Part shown: piece after piece, positions 28,101 through 36,132 of the stretch | Numbering within the stretch: position 1 is the stretch's first letter | Layout: each line of letters opens with the position of its first letter | Source: SIG622 sp045604705 | GTDB taxonomy: Bacteria; Bacillota; Clostridia; Oscillospirales; CAG-382 | NCBI GenBank assembly: GCA_045604705.1 | Contig: JAZUOO010000037.1 | Coordinates: 1-56,412 of the forward strand | Reading direction: 5' to 3' | DNA: 56,412 bases | Notes under the pieces: generated by a model | The model's database searches: none | Told to the model about the DNA's origin: nothing | Seen by the model: the letters and a program-made list of their open reading frames with translations, nothing else | Translations under genes and position numbers: made by a program

Positions 28101-29644
28101 TTTCAAACGGCAATTGGATAGGCTCTCTTACAAAGGTTGAGGATCTTCTTGCAAATGCAACAAAGGCAGATTACAATGCAACGAATGCTTACCTTGCAGA
28201 GCTTGACCAAAAGAGCAACGACATGAAAGCGAAAATCTACTCCAGCGAAACAAGCGTAACTGTAACTGGTACAAAGTATTATGTTTCCAATAACGGTAAC
28301 GATGCCAACGACGGAAAATCTCCCGCAACCGCATGGCAGACGATAACTAAGGTAAATAACGCAGATCTCAAGCCCGGCGATGGCGTATTCTTTGAAAGAG
28401 GCGGTATGTGGAGAAATCAACAGCTTTACGGAAAAGAGGGTATAACATATTCCGCATACGGTACAGGTGCAAAGCCCATATTCTACGGCTCTCCCGAAAA
28501 CGGTGCGGTTGCAGCTAACTGGGAACTCTACTACGAGAATGCCGCAACAGGTGCAAAGATCTGGAGATACAACAAGGATTTCAAGGATATAGGTGTAATT
28601 ATCTTTAACGAGGGCGAAGAGTATACAACAAAGGCAATTCCGAGCTATGTAAACGGAAAGTTCGTGCTCCGTAACAATAATGCAGTCGAATTTGACATAA
28701 CGACTCACCTTGACAGCGACCTTATGATTTACTCTGAAATTACTCCCACTCCTACAGGTTACGTAAACAACAACTATGGTAGGACATACCTTAGATGTGA
28801 CCGTGGTAACCCCGGAGAAGTATTCAACTCCATAGAGTTTGCCACAAGAGACTATACAATAGAGCTTGGTTCAAATGGCAATATTACGATTGACAATATC
28901 TCCATGAAGTACGCAGCCTACGGTATCCACGCATATGACGCATCGGTAGCTGCAAACATAAAGCAGATAAAGAACCTTGCTGTTACAAACTGTGAAGTAG
29001 GCTGGATGGGCGGCGTAATTCAGATGTACGACATGACAACAGGAGCCGTTGTAAGATGCGGAAACGGCGTTGAAGTATACGGCGGATGCGACAACTACAG
29101 AATCGAAAACTGTCATGTATATCAGTGCTACGACGCAGGTGTAACCCATCAGCGTTCCGGCGGCGGCAAGGAAGATACGATAATGGATAACGTTACCTAC
29201 AAGGACAACCTTATCGAATACTGTACCTACGGTATTGAATACTTCCTCCATGTCGGCGAGACAGGAAACGAAAAGCGTGAGGGTAAGAATATCCTCATGG
29301 AAGGCAACATTATAAGATACTCAGGTTTGGGCTTCGGAAATCAGAGATATAACCCCAATGTTGAGGCTGCTATCAAGGGCGGAAGCACCAATAGATTCAG
29401 TAACTTTGTAATCCGTAACAACATCTTTGACAGAAGTACATATTATCTTATAGTGACAAATGCCGAACAGGACAAGTACCTCCCCAAGATTGAGGGTAAT
29501 ACCTACGTACAGTACAACGGTGGTATAGTTGCAAACTACGGCACAGGCAGAGGTACTGATTATAAGATGAATTACCTCACCGACTACTATATGAGTGAAA
29601 TTATCGGTGACAAGACAGCAACGATTTACTATGTTCAGCAATAA
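25142..29644 (+). CDS. Giant secreted protein: four repeats, S-layer-homology domains, beta-helix
   Basis: A 1500-residue protein. A signal peptide (cleavage after VSYA) is followed by four repeat modules of about 190 residues starting near residues 38, 235, 420 and 615. The first three share GPVSNRKTANV, TPTHETA, NLNEDGVFKQYHLYPFG; the fourth is more diverged. Next come S-layer-homology motifs (GYEDSTFRPSNRMTRAQACTV, FNPDSDITRAEFVSLVF, FMPDNPITRAEVVKVI) at residues 790-970, then a parallel beta-helix from about residue 1040 with TKYYVSNNGNDANDGKSPAT. SLH domains bind secondary cell-wall polymer, so the protein is probably cell-wall attached and presents carbohydrate-binding or lyase modules. 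AAAGGAAC precedes the ATG. Confidence 0.88.
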   Translation: MTTRKFLQKTMTALLALMMLLSSMSFVSYAQEEVVSNLVIDYSLISSGVVSNRKTAKVIKNFEFDGVNTVFISPTHDTAESDMITLDSATVAVEAMNIDLTKYKYVGVEYYYETRDPVKAYMTLAFMKSGGKLIKSQYVNAMGRLTANQWATAYFDMSKYTKDNLNEDGVFKQFQLSPFGYTDMSKVAIDDVMYVSKMTFYVEKPEGMDEEIKEQNSIKIEVPEGDYVIPFADITSGPVSGRQTANVDKNANVDGVDCVLITPTHATAQSTELKLDSATTNVENFGIDLEGYEYIGIRYKYESENPVDSYMNLDLLPNGGKLKATKYQDAATKLKVGEWTTAYFEMAKYTNNNLNEEGVFKQYHLYPFGMIPIDTISAGDRMYIQSMTFYRTLPDELEAAIAQEIENRYRTENGDFRIPFSEVTGGPVSNRKTANVVKNATVDGRNVAMITPTHETATSNYIAIDSATTVLEGMNIDITEYKYLGLDYKYISDAPVASPMYIELLKNGGKLIKSKGQNTPENLKVNEWATALYDMSLFFTVETLNDNLNEDGVFKQYHLYPFGYTEMSLISPNDIMYIEDITFYKEMPDLSGNAGGGNTDDEPTVDLSKYPDAVSAMMTEYYDGIVSKKTTAEITETVIDGVDCIMVTPTPAVANSDYVMVDGYRYSTAKFDLSVYKHAALLYKYESDKPIENTKLYMTLAKNDGTTLTSDISKFSNENLVHGEWSIATFDFEALINATLNTKGADHNLEQIYIYPYGQTNAKSLTANDKAYIASVMFFKDKPDITVNKSYMTGYEDSTFRPSNRMTRAQACTVVARLSAGSDESVPAFTSSRYTDITGSEWYAKYISYCEAMGYLDSFTGATFNPDSDITRAEFVSLVFAMGLTSKAQNAVTFNDVSQSHARYADITAAAADGLVNGYLNADGTYSFMPDNPITRAEVVKVINTATKRNTVIENISSDVPMLFPDVDKSYWAYAEIAQASLNHTQLSNGNWIGSLTKVEDLLANATKADYNATNAYLAELDQKSNDMKAKIYSSETSVTVTGTKYYVSNNGNDANDGKSPATAWQTITKVNNADLKPGDGVFFERGGMWRNQQLYGKEGITYSAYGTGAKPIFYGSPENGAVAANWELYYENAATGAKIWRYNKDFKDIGVIIFNEGEEYTTKAIPSYVNGKFVLRNNNAVEFDITTHLDSDLMIYSEITPTPTGYVNNNYGRTYLRCDRGNPGEVFNSIEFATRDYTIELGSNGNITIDNISMKYAAYGIHAYDASVAANIKQIKNLAVTNCEVGWMGGVIQMYDMTTGAVVRCGNGVEVYGGCDNYRIENCHVYQCYDAGVTHQRSGGGKEDTIMDNVTYKDNLIEYCTYGIEYFLHVGETGNEKREGKNILMEGNIIRYSGLGFGNQRYNPNVEAAIKGGSTNRFSNFVIRNNIFDRSTYYLIVTNAEQDKYLPKIEGNTYVQYNGGIVANYGTGRGTDYKMNYLTDYYMSEIIGDKTATIYYVQQ

Positions 29645-29659
29645 ACGCAAGAGGAAACT

Positions 29660-32600
29660 ATGATATTTGATAAGAATACATTTGACAGCGGGAAAGTAAC
29701 ACTTATACCCGACAGCACCGAGAAGCTCATTGAGAACCCCGGTTGCACAAACCTTAAAAGACTTCCCGCAAGAGCAAATCTTATCCCGTCAAAAAGGGCA
29801 GGAATATACTTTAAAAACAAGGAGGAATCCGAGTATCTCCTGTCCCTTTGCGGGGACTATAAGTTCTCATATCAGAGCTGTGATATGCTCGAGGACTTTT
29901 ATGGCGAGAACTATGACGATACAAATTGGGACACAATAGATGTTCCCTCAATGTGGCAGTATCGAGGCTACGGCAAGTGCGATTATCCAAACACCTGCTA
30001 TCCGATACCCTTTGATCCGCCGTATGTAAGAAAAGAAAATCCCGTTGGCTATTACAGACGTGAATTTACGGTGGAAAATCCCGCAGACAGAATGATACTC
30101 CACTTCTGCGGTGTTGACAACGCGTTTTTCGTGTACGTCAACGGAGAATTCGCAGGCTTCTCAAAGGGTAGCAGAATACCTACCGAGTTTGATGTGACTG
30201 AGTATATCAAAAAGGGCAAGAACATTCTTGCGGTGAAGGTATTTACCTATTCGGATGCGACATATCTTGAGAATCAGGATATGCTTCTCGCAAACGGTAT
30301 CTTCAGGGAAGTATATCTCCTTATGCTCTCCAAAAACCACATCTGGGACTACAGAGTTACAACCGAATATGACAGCATCAGCGTTGATATTGTTCCCGGT
30401 GCGGGCTATGACAAGGACTGTAAGGTAAATATAAGCCTTGACGATATGAACGTAAAGCTTGATATTGCAGACAGTGTAAAGCATACCTTCGTACTCCCCG
30501 ATGCAAAGCTCTGGAATGCGGAAACTCCCAATCTATACAATCTTACGATAACTCTTGAAAAGAACGGCGAGGTTGTGGAAATCCACAGCAAAAAGGTCGG
30601 TATCATGCATACGTCGGTAGAGGGCAATAAGTTCCTCGTAAACGGAAAGCCTGTATACATCAAGGGTGTAAACAGACATGAGAACAGCTTCAAAAACGGC
30701 AGAACTCTCACCGTTGAGCAGATAGAAAAGGAGCTTCGCCTTATCAAGGAGTCCAACCTCAACGCTATAAGATGTGCACACTACACAAATCATCCCGCAA
30801 CCTATGAAATTGCAACGGAAATAGGTCTTTACCTCATGGACGAAGCGGATATTGAAACACACGGCGCAATGGTAACGGGCGACCAGGGCTATATCTCAAA
30901 GCTTCCCGAATGGTATCCCTCATACATTGACAGAGTGGAAAGAATGTGCGAGTCCAACAAAAATGAAACCTGTATCTTCATGTGGTCTATAGGCAACGAG
31001 TGCGGACAGGGCGAGAATATCCGAAAGTGCGAGCAGTACATACGTAAATTCGATCCCACGCGCGAAATAATGCAGGTTCAGGACGATCCCATAAATCCCG
31101 AATTTATCCACTTCAGAAAAGCGGGTTACAAGCCTCAGAGCTTCATAGAGGAAAATTATCCTCCGGACGGCTATCCCGTAATATACGTTGAGTATGCCCA
31201 CTCAATGGGTAACAGCCCGGGATTCCTTGAAGGCTACTGGGATTACATCTACGAAAATGAGCATATTCCCGGCGGCTTTGTATGGGAGTTCAAGAATCAC
31301 GGCTTCTACGTCGAGGACGAAAACGGAACACCCTACACCCTTTACGGCGGCGATTTCGGCGAATATTGTCACTGGGCAAATTTCAATCTCGATGGACTTT
31401 TACTGTCGGACGGCACACCTAAGCCCACATGGTATGAGCTTGCGGAGGTTTCATCTCCCATATATGCAAAATTCGAGGATGAAAGAGTAAAACTTCTTAA
31501 TACCAACGATTTTACAAATGCAGGTTACATAAAACTCAAATGGGAGCTTTGCGAGGATATTGCCATAGTAAAGAACGGTGAGATGCAGCTTCCTGATTTC
31601 GCACCTCACACATGGTATGAGCCGAATCTTGACCTTGAAATACCCAATGTAAACGCAAGTGCAAGATACTTCCTCAATCTCCACTACTATGACGGCGAAA
31701 AGCGACTTGCCTCCAAGCAGTTTGAGCTGACGGGCAACAGAGTGCTTTGTGAGCATAAGACCGTAGCTGCAGACCATACCATATACCAAAAGGACGGTTG
31801 TCTGTGCGTTGACGGTAAGGATTTCAGCGTGAAATTCCAAGACGGACTTATCTGTAATTACGTTGTAGGCGGCAAGGAGCTCATATCCGAAAGATGCGAA
31901 TTGTGCTTCTATCGTGCTCCCACCGACAATGACGGTATAGAAAAATTCCGCAGACGTTATATCACCAAGTGGAATCAGATATTCCTCAAGGAGTTCAGAT
32001 TCAGATTCGGCGGTATGTCGGTTGAGAAAAAGCAAGACAAGACCGAGATAATTGTTACGGGCAAATGTTGTCCTACGGCAAAAAATGTCGGTTATACAAT
32101 GGAAATACGCTATGAAATATTCAATGACGGTATGGTGTTCTTTGATATTGTCGGCGATCCTTACGGCAGAATGACGGAGGAAATTCCGAGAATCGGTATC
32201 ATGTTCACTCTTGACAAGAAATATCAAAAGGTACAGTGGTACGGCAGAGGTAAAAATCAGAGTTACGGTGATTGTACTCTTGCTGCACCGGTAGGTCTTT
32301 ATGACGGTGATATTTCCGAGCTGAATTTCATGTTCGATTATCCTCAGGAAACGGGAAATCACGAGAATACAGCCTTTGTAAGGGTAAATGACGGTAAAAA
32401 CGGTATCACGGTTACCTCAAATGAGTATTTTGCGTACTCTTATCACAACATGACTCTTAAGAATCTTACCGATGCTTTCCACAGCAACGAAATAGTTGAG
32501 GCAGAAAAGAACTATCTGTACATCGACTACAAAATGCGTCCCTTGGGAAGCCACTCCTGCGGTCCTAACCCTGAGCCCGAGTTTGAGCTTCATCCACATA

Positions 32601-32764
32601 AGTTCAGATTCTGCTTTACGCTCTGTGCGGACATGGGAACAGACAAGGCACTTGAGCTTACAAGATGTGATTTCGGTGCAAAAACCGAGGCACTTTCTGA
32701 TAGATATATCGCTCCGCCCGAAATCATGAGAGCACTTATGTATGCGGATTGTGATATAAACTAA
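29660..32764 (+). CDS. GH2 beta-galactosidase
   Basis: A 1034-residue glycoside hydrolase family 2 enzyme of LacZ size and order: jelly-roll sugar-binding domain, two immunoglobulin-like domains, TIM barrel and C-terminal Bgal_small_N-like domain. Acid/base glutamate E447 is in MWSIGNECGQGEN and nucleophile E511 in IYVEYAHSMGN; VKGVNRHENSF and the PFDPPYVRKENPVGYYRREF block are also LacZ-like. No signal peptide, so it acts on imported oligosaccharides in the cytosol. Only 15 bases separate it from the preceding gene, and it is likely co-regulated by the AraC protein. Beta-galactosidase is the family's commonest activity; other GH2 specificities cannot be excluded. Confidence 0.93.
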   Translation: MIFDKNTFDSGKVTLIPDSTEKLIENPGCTNLKRLPARANLIPSKRAGIYFKNKEESEYLLSLCGDYKFSYQSCDMLEDFYGENYDDTNWDTIDVPSMWQYRGYGKCDYPNTCYPIPFDPPYVRKENPVGYYRREFTVENPADRMILHFCGVDNAFFVYVNGEFAGFSKGSRIPTEFDVTEYIKKGKNILAVKVFTYSDATYLENQDMLLANGIFREVYLLMLSKNHIWDYRVTTEYDSISVDIVPGAGYDKDCKVNISLDDMNVKLDIADSVKHTFVLPDAKLWNAETPNLYNLTITLEKNGEVVEIHSKKVGIMHTSVEGNKFLVNGKPVYIKGVNRHENSFKNGRTLTVEQIEKELRLIKESNLNAIRCAHYTNHPATYEIATEIGLYLMDEADIETHGAMVTGDQGYISKLPEWYPSYIDRVERMCESNKNETCIFMWSIGNECGQGENIRKCEQYIRKFDPTREIMQVQDDPINPEFIHFRKAGYKPQSFIEENYPPDGYPVIYVEYAHSMGNSPGFLEGYWDYIYENEHIPGGFVWEFKNHGFYVEDENGTPYTLYGGDFGEYCHWANFNLDGLLLSDGTPKPTWYELAEVSSPIYAKFEDERVKLLNTNDFTNAGYIKLKWELCEDIAIVKNGEMQLPDFAPHTWYEPNLDLEIPNVNASARYFLNLHYYDGEKRLASKQFELTGNRVLCEHKTVAADHTIYQKDGCLCVDGKDFSVKFQDGLICNYVVGGKELISERCELCFYRAPTDNDGIEKFRRRYITKWNQIFLKEFRFRFGGMSVEKKQDKTEIIVTGKCCPTAKNVGYTMEIRYEIFNDGMVFFDIVGDPYGRMTEEIPRIGIMFTLDKKYQKVQWYGRGKNQSYGDCTLAAPVGLYDGDISELNFMFDYPQETGNHENTAFVRVNDGKNGITVTSNEYFAYSYHNMTLKNLTDAFHSNEIVEAEKNYLYIDYKMRPLGSHSCGPNPEPEFELHPHKFRFCFTLCADMGTDKALELTRCDFGAKTEALSDRYIAPPEIMRALMYADCDIN

Positions 32765-32790
32765 TTTAAATAATAACGGGAGAAATTACT

Positions 32791-34230
32791 ATGAAAAACA
32801 AAAGAATACCGGCACTTCTTGCGGCGGGACTTATACTTACATCCTGTTTTTACTCCTGCGGCGATAAAGAAGAAAACAAAGAAAATAAAACCCCCTCCGG
32901 ATCAGAGACAGTAGAAAATGACGGTCTTGCACTTCCCAAGGATTTGAGATTTGACGGCGAAACCTTTGATATGTATCTTGCACTACCAACTGTCAAGCGT
33001 TCATATATCGCAGCTGAGGAAACCGGAGATCTTATCAATGATGCGGTTTATGCGAGAAACAACCTTGTTGAGGACAGACTTGGAGTAAAGCTCAATATCG
33101 TTGCCACGGACAGAACGAGCTCCGGTAGCGATCAGACACTTGAATCAAATAACATCAAAACGCTTATTCAGTCCGGAGATGATACCTACGAAGCCTTCAT
33201 ACACGTTCAGCACGGTGCAATGCCCGGATTTATTACAGAAGGACTTTTCGTTGACTGGAACGAGCTTAAATATGTAGATATTAATAACCCCTGGTGGTTC
33301 TCAAATGTTGCAAGGGACATCTCTTTCGGTGGCAAGGTATACTGCATGACGGGTGATTACAATTTCAATTCCTATGCGTCAACCGCATGTCTTGCATTCA
33401 ACAAGACATTGTGCGATGAGTTGGAACTTGAGTACCCCTACCAAATGGTTTTTGACGGAACATGGACACACGACAAGTTTGTGGAATACATAAAGAAAGC
33501 CACAAAGGATATTGACGGTAACGGCACTATAACCAAGGAGCAGGACAGATATGGTTATATGGGCTGGCAGCCTGAAACATATGTGGATCTTTTCTGCGGC
33601 TACGGCAGTGAGGTTATATCAAAGGACGATCTTAATCTTCCCGTACTCGGTATCAACAATGAAAGAAACTTTACTGTTATAGACAAAATGCTTGAGGTCT
33701 TTGATAATGAGGGTGCATACGTTGAAGCAACCACATACGGCTTTGACGACAAGACCTTTGCAGAGGGAAGACTTCTTTTCAATGACTCCTTCCTGTCCAG
33801 TATGCCGGAAATGAGAGGCTATGAAAACATTGATGTCGGTTTTGTACCTTATCCCAAGCTTGATGAACAGCAGGAAGAATATTATTCAAGAACAGCAGCT
33901 ATATCGGGACTTACCTATATTCCCGTGACCAACGAAAAGCTTGATATGACAGGCGCAGTTCTTGAAGCTATGGCATACTATTCAACGGATACCATAATAG
34001 ATACATATTTCGACATAATACTCACGGTAAAATCAACAAGAGACGTAGAATCTGAGCAGATGATTCCGATAATCAGAAACTCCTCGAGATTCATGGAGCA
34101 AATCATAAACTTTACCGGCGGTAATATTGTCGTGGCAAAGCAGGGCAACACACTTTCTTCATTTATTGCGGCTCACTCTGATGCTTGGCAGGTCAAAATC
34201 GACGATCTTCGCGAGTTTTACGAGGAATAA
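32791..34230 (+). CDS. Sugar-binding lipoprotein (extracellular solute-binding family 1)
   Basis: A 479-residue ABC substrate-binding lipoprotein with the lipobox LILTSC (a second Cys follows 4 residues later). The mature protein has family-1 traits: an NNLVEDRLGVKLNIV block, a metal-like DIDGNGTITKEQDRYG loop and FNDSFLSSMPEMR. It would deliver oligosaccharides released by the locus to an importer, and the neighbouring GH2 enzyme would hydrolyse them. No permease genes follow; a terminator closes the run. It is 26 bases after the GH2 gene, with CGGGAG before the ATG. Confidence 0.87.
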   Translation: MKNKRIPALLAAGLILTSCFYSCGDKEENKENKTPSGSETVENDGLALPKDLRFDGETFDMYLALPTVKRSYIAAEETGDLINDAVYARNNLVEDRLGVKLNIVATDRTSSGSDQTLESNNIKTLIQSGDDTYEAFIHVQHGAMPGFITEGLFVDWNELKYVDINNPWWFSNVARDISFGGKVYCMTGDYNFNSYASTACLAFNKTLCDELELEYPYQMVFDGTWTHDKFVEYIKKATKDIDGNGTITKEQDRYGYMGWQPETYVDLFCGYGSEVISKDDLNLPVLGINNERNFTVIDKMLEVFDNEGAYVEATTYGFDDKTFAEGRLLFNDSFLSSMPEMRGYENIDVGFVPYPKLDEQQEEYYSRTAAISGLTYIPVTNEKLDMTGAVLEAMAYYSTDTIIDTYFDIILTVKSTRDVESEQMIPIIRNSSRFMEQIINFTGGNIVVAKQGNTLSSFIAAHSDAWQVKIDDLREFYEE

Positions 34231-34313
34231 GGCTTTATCCGCAAACAATCTCACCATGTATGTTGTCAAAGCATAATACGTGAGTAACATCACTAAAATT
34301 GCATATAAAAGTG

Positions 34314-34358
34314 ATAGCACAAGGGTTTTACCGCCTTTGTGCTATTTTTATTTTTTAT
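34314..34358 (+). terminator. Terminator of the polysaccharide run
   Basis: ATAGCACAA and TTGTGCTAT form the stem; TTTTTATTTTTTATTTTTT follows. The remaining gap to 34516 is A/T-rich and without a gene. Confidence 0.88.
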
Positions 34359-34516
34359 TTTTTAATGAATACCGACACCTAAAAGCGACAGAATAAATGT
34401 GAAAATACACAAATATAACAAAATTAACGTCAATTTTCAAAAAACTCATTCCCACTTTTTCCCTTACATAAAAATCCCTTGCCTGCACAAAATATATCCG
34501 CAGTCCCAAAACAAAA

Positions 34517-34633
34517 ACAAAGGAGAATTTTTATATATGAAAGCAACAGGAATTGTAAGAAGAATAGATGACCTCGGAAGAGTAGTTATACCCAAAGAAA
34601 TAAGAAGAACCATGAGAATACGAGAAGGCGACC
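34517..34633 (+). repeat. Direct repeat copy A (SpoVT N-terminal fragment)
   Basis: A 117-bp stretch matching copy B at 35933-36049 with only three mismatches. It includes the ribosome binding site AAAGGAG and the first 32 codons of a SpoVT/AbrB-like gene. Weaker similarity extends upstream (ACATAAAAAT, GCACAAAATA) and downstream (CTTGTTGTTAC) in both copies. Confidence 0.93.
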
Positions 34634-34782
34634 CTCTTTGTACCTTGTTGTTACATAGGCTGAAATTCAAGCGGGGCTTGGGTTTGAGGGAGAATACATA
34701 TTCGCAAAAACGATCGGTATCGGGGCAAAAATGCTTTAGCTCAGACTTAACCGGGTATCTCCGTCAACGATTTCTATTTTAA
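34537..34782 (+). pseudogene. Truncated SpoVT/AbrB-family regulator, copy A
   Basis: The first 33 residues (KATGIVRRIDDLGRVVIPKE then IRRTMRIREGDPL) are the swapped-hairpin DNA-binding domain of stage V sporulation protein T. The frame then leaves the family and runs through unrelated sequence to 34782, overlapping the 3' end of the barstar gene on the other strand. Full SpoVT has about 180 residues including a C-terminal GAF domain, absent here. The domain and its translation signals are intact, so a short DNA-binding peptide could still be made, but a relic is the simpler reading. Confidence 0.75.
34659..34739 (+). pseudogene. Possible C-terminal coding remnant
   Basis: After a stop codon, an open stretch in another frame reads AEIQAGLGFEGEYIFAKTIG and ends in TAG together with the barstar stop on the other strand. 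It has protein-like composition but no start and no family that I recognise. It may be the tail of a gene lost when the cassette formed. Confidence 0.25.
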
Positions 34783-35062
34783 TATTATCTGCAAATTCAT
34801 CATTTTCATAATGCTTGAACTCACTCAGTATATCTGTCATAGTCTTTGCCGTATCGCCGAACTTTCGCTCAATAACATTAAGTCCTTTTATCTCAATGTG
34901 AACGGGACGGCCGACCATGCTTGTCAGACAATCCCAAAATGCATCCCAATTACATCCGTAATAGTCGGGGAAGTCCAGTGCTTTGCGTATCTCAAAATGC
35001 ATTTCCAAGTATGTTTTTACGTTTGTAAAATCAATTACATATTTTTCTTTATACTGATACAT
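34736..35062 (-). CDS. Barstar-family ribonuclease inhibitor
   Basis: A 108-residue barstar. The interface helix PDYYGCNWDAFWDCL matches barstar, with the two aspartates that plug the barnase active site (D35 and D39 of barstar) conserved. The gene follows the barnase-like gene by 9 bases. Its AAGGAG overlaps the barnase stop codon (TAAGGAG), so translation is probably coupled and the inhibitor is made with the toxin. It acts in the cytosol to neutralise the nuclease. Confidence 0.93.
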   Translation of the reverse strand: MYQYKEKYVIDFTNVKTYLEMHFEIRKALDFPDYYGCNWDAFWDCLTSMVGRPVHIEIKGLNVIERKFGDTAKTMTDILSEFKHYENDEFADNIKIEIVDGDTRLSLS

Positions 35063-35071
35063 AGCTTCTCC

Positions 35072-35650
35072 TTACGCTGTTATTTCATAAAAAGTTTGAT
35101 AATGATCGTATGTGACAAATATAAGACCATCGTTTGAATATAAGATTCTTTCACGGTTACGATAACCTTTTTCATAGTTGATATCAGCTTCATACCATAA
35201 TCTGTTCGGTGAACCGGGAAGCTTACCTTCCCTGTTTTTGTAGACGTCTCCGCCGATCATCATGTCCGGCAATACATCATGTAAATTACCTTTCCATTCA
35301 ACCCATCCAAGTTTCCGGGCACGATTTTTAGTGATGTAATATTTAGGTAATTTGCCGAAATAGGATAGTTGTGCATCCGCTCCGCTATATCCAAGATCCG
35401 TCGCAGTACCTATGATTTTTGTTCGCATTGGAGCATACTTGCATTTGCATTTGTCGTGTGCGTTGACATCAACTTCATATTGATTTTTCAGAATTGAAAT
35501 ATCGAAAATCTTTCCATGGTTTTCTGCACAAGGTTTACAGGTGAATAATGTTAATTTCGAAATCCAATTAGCCCACCTGATACTATCACCTTCGATTTTC
35601 CTGTCTTGTAAAAGATTATTTATAAAATTTTCTATAAAGTTTTCTTCCAT
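35072..35650 (-). CDS. Barnase-like ribonuclease with cysteine-motif N-terminal domain, no signal peptide
   Basis: A 192-residue protein. Residues 100-192 are barnase: general base E154, R164, R168 and acid H183 occur at exactly the spacing of barnase E73, R83, R87 and H102, and K108 matches K27; the phrases GWVEWKGNL, NREGKLPGSPNR and DHYQTF confirm it. The first 95 residues are not a secretion signal but carry CKPCAENHG...HDKCKC (C38, C41, H45, H65, C68, C70), like the zinc-type motif in phage head (MuF/SPP1 gp7) proteins that carry toxin tips. The start has AAAGGAG 6 bases upstream. An active RNase made in the cytosol with its inhibitor behaves as a toxin-antitoxin or orphan polymorphic-toxin cassette. 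Confidence 0.92.
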   Translation of the reverse strand: MEENFIENFINNLLQDRKIEGDSIRWANWISKLTLFTCKPCAENHGKIFDISILKNQYEVDVNAHDKCKCKYAPMRTKIIGTATDLGYSGADAQLSYFGKLPKYYITKNRARKLGWVEWKGNLHDVLPDMMIGGDVYKNREGKLPGSPNRLWYEADINYEKGYRNRERILYSNDGLIFVTYDHYQTFYEITA

Positions 35651-35734
35651 TTTAACTCCTTTATTTTACTGTATTTCTTATTTTTTGTCAACTTCCTTTA
35701 CGGCTTTCGTTTATCTCGCTTCTTTAGCACTAAT

Positions 35735-35778
35735 ATTATACCACACATTTGTTCGAAAGTCAAGAGATTTTCGAACAA
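35735..35778 (-). promoter_or_regulatory. Promoter and palindromic operator of the barnase-barstar operon
   Basis: On the minus strand TTGACT (35758-35763), 17 bases, TATAAT (35735-35740). A perfect 10-bp inverted repeat TTGTTCGAAA / TTTCGAACAA (35749-35758 and 35769-35778, 10-base spacer) straddles the -35 box, so a bound repressor would block transcription. The binding protein is unknown. Confidence 0.8.
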
Positions 35779-35932
35779 TTGTTTGGGATTCTACAAAAGA
35801 TGCAAAACAACTCTCGGAATATATATAGTGATTTGTAACTGTTCAACATATAATTTCCGCTTTTTCCCACCATTTTTCGTACATAAAAATTCCCACTTCG
35901 CACAAAATAGATTTGCAAGCTCAAAACTTGAA

Positions 35933-36049
35933 ACAAAGGAGAATTTTAATATATGAAAGCAACAGGAATTGTAAGAAGGATCGATGACCTCGGAAGAGTA
36001 GTTATACCCAAAGAAATAAGAAGAACCATGAGAATACGAGAAGGCGACC
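35933..36049 (+). repeat. Direct repeat copy B (SpoVT N-terminal fragment)
   Basis: Second copy of the 117-bp repeat, 1416 bp from copy A in the same orientation. The two copies bracket the barnase-barstar operon. Confidence 0.93.
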
Positions 36050-36132
36050 ACTATTGTAACTTGTTGTTACTACATAAAGTAAACCTCGAAGAGTATAGAA
36101 AAAATCGCACCCAAGTTGTGCAATACGCATAG
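35953..36132 (+). pseudogene. Truncated SpoVT/AbrB-family regulator, copy B
   Basis: Fifty-nine codons: the same 32-residue AbrB-type domain followed by HYCNLLLLHKVNLEEYRKNR and a stop. The point of departure from SpoVT is the same as in copy A, and both then share CTTGTTGTTAC, so truncation preceded duplication. A small DNA-binding peptide is possible; a relic is more likely. Confidence 0.7.

Noticed and set aside
28103..28708. 201-codon minus-strand frame inside the S-layer protein gene
   Set aside because: Shadow of the beta-helix coding region; no independent support.
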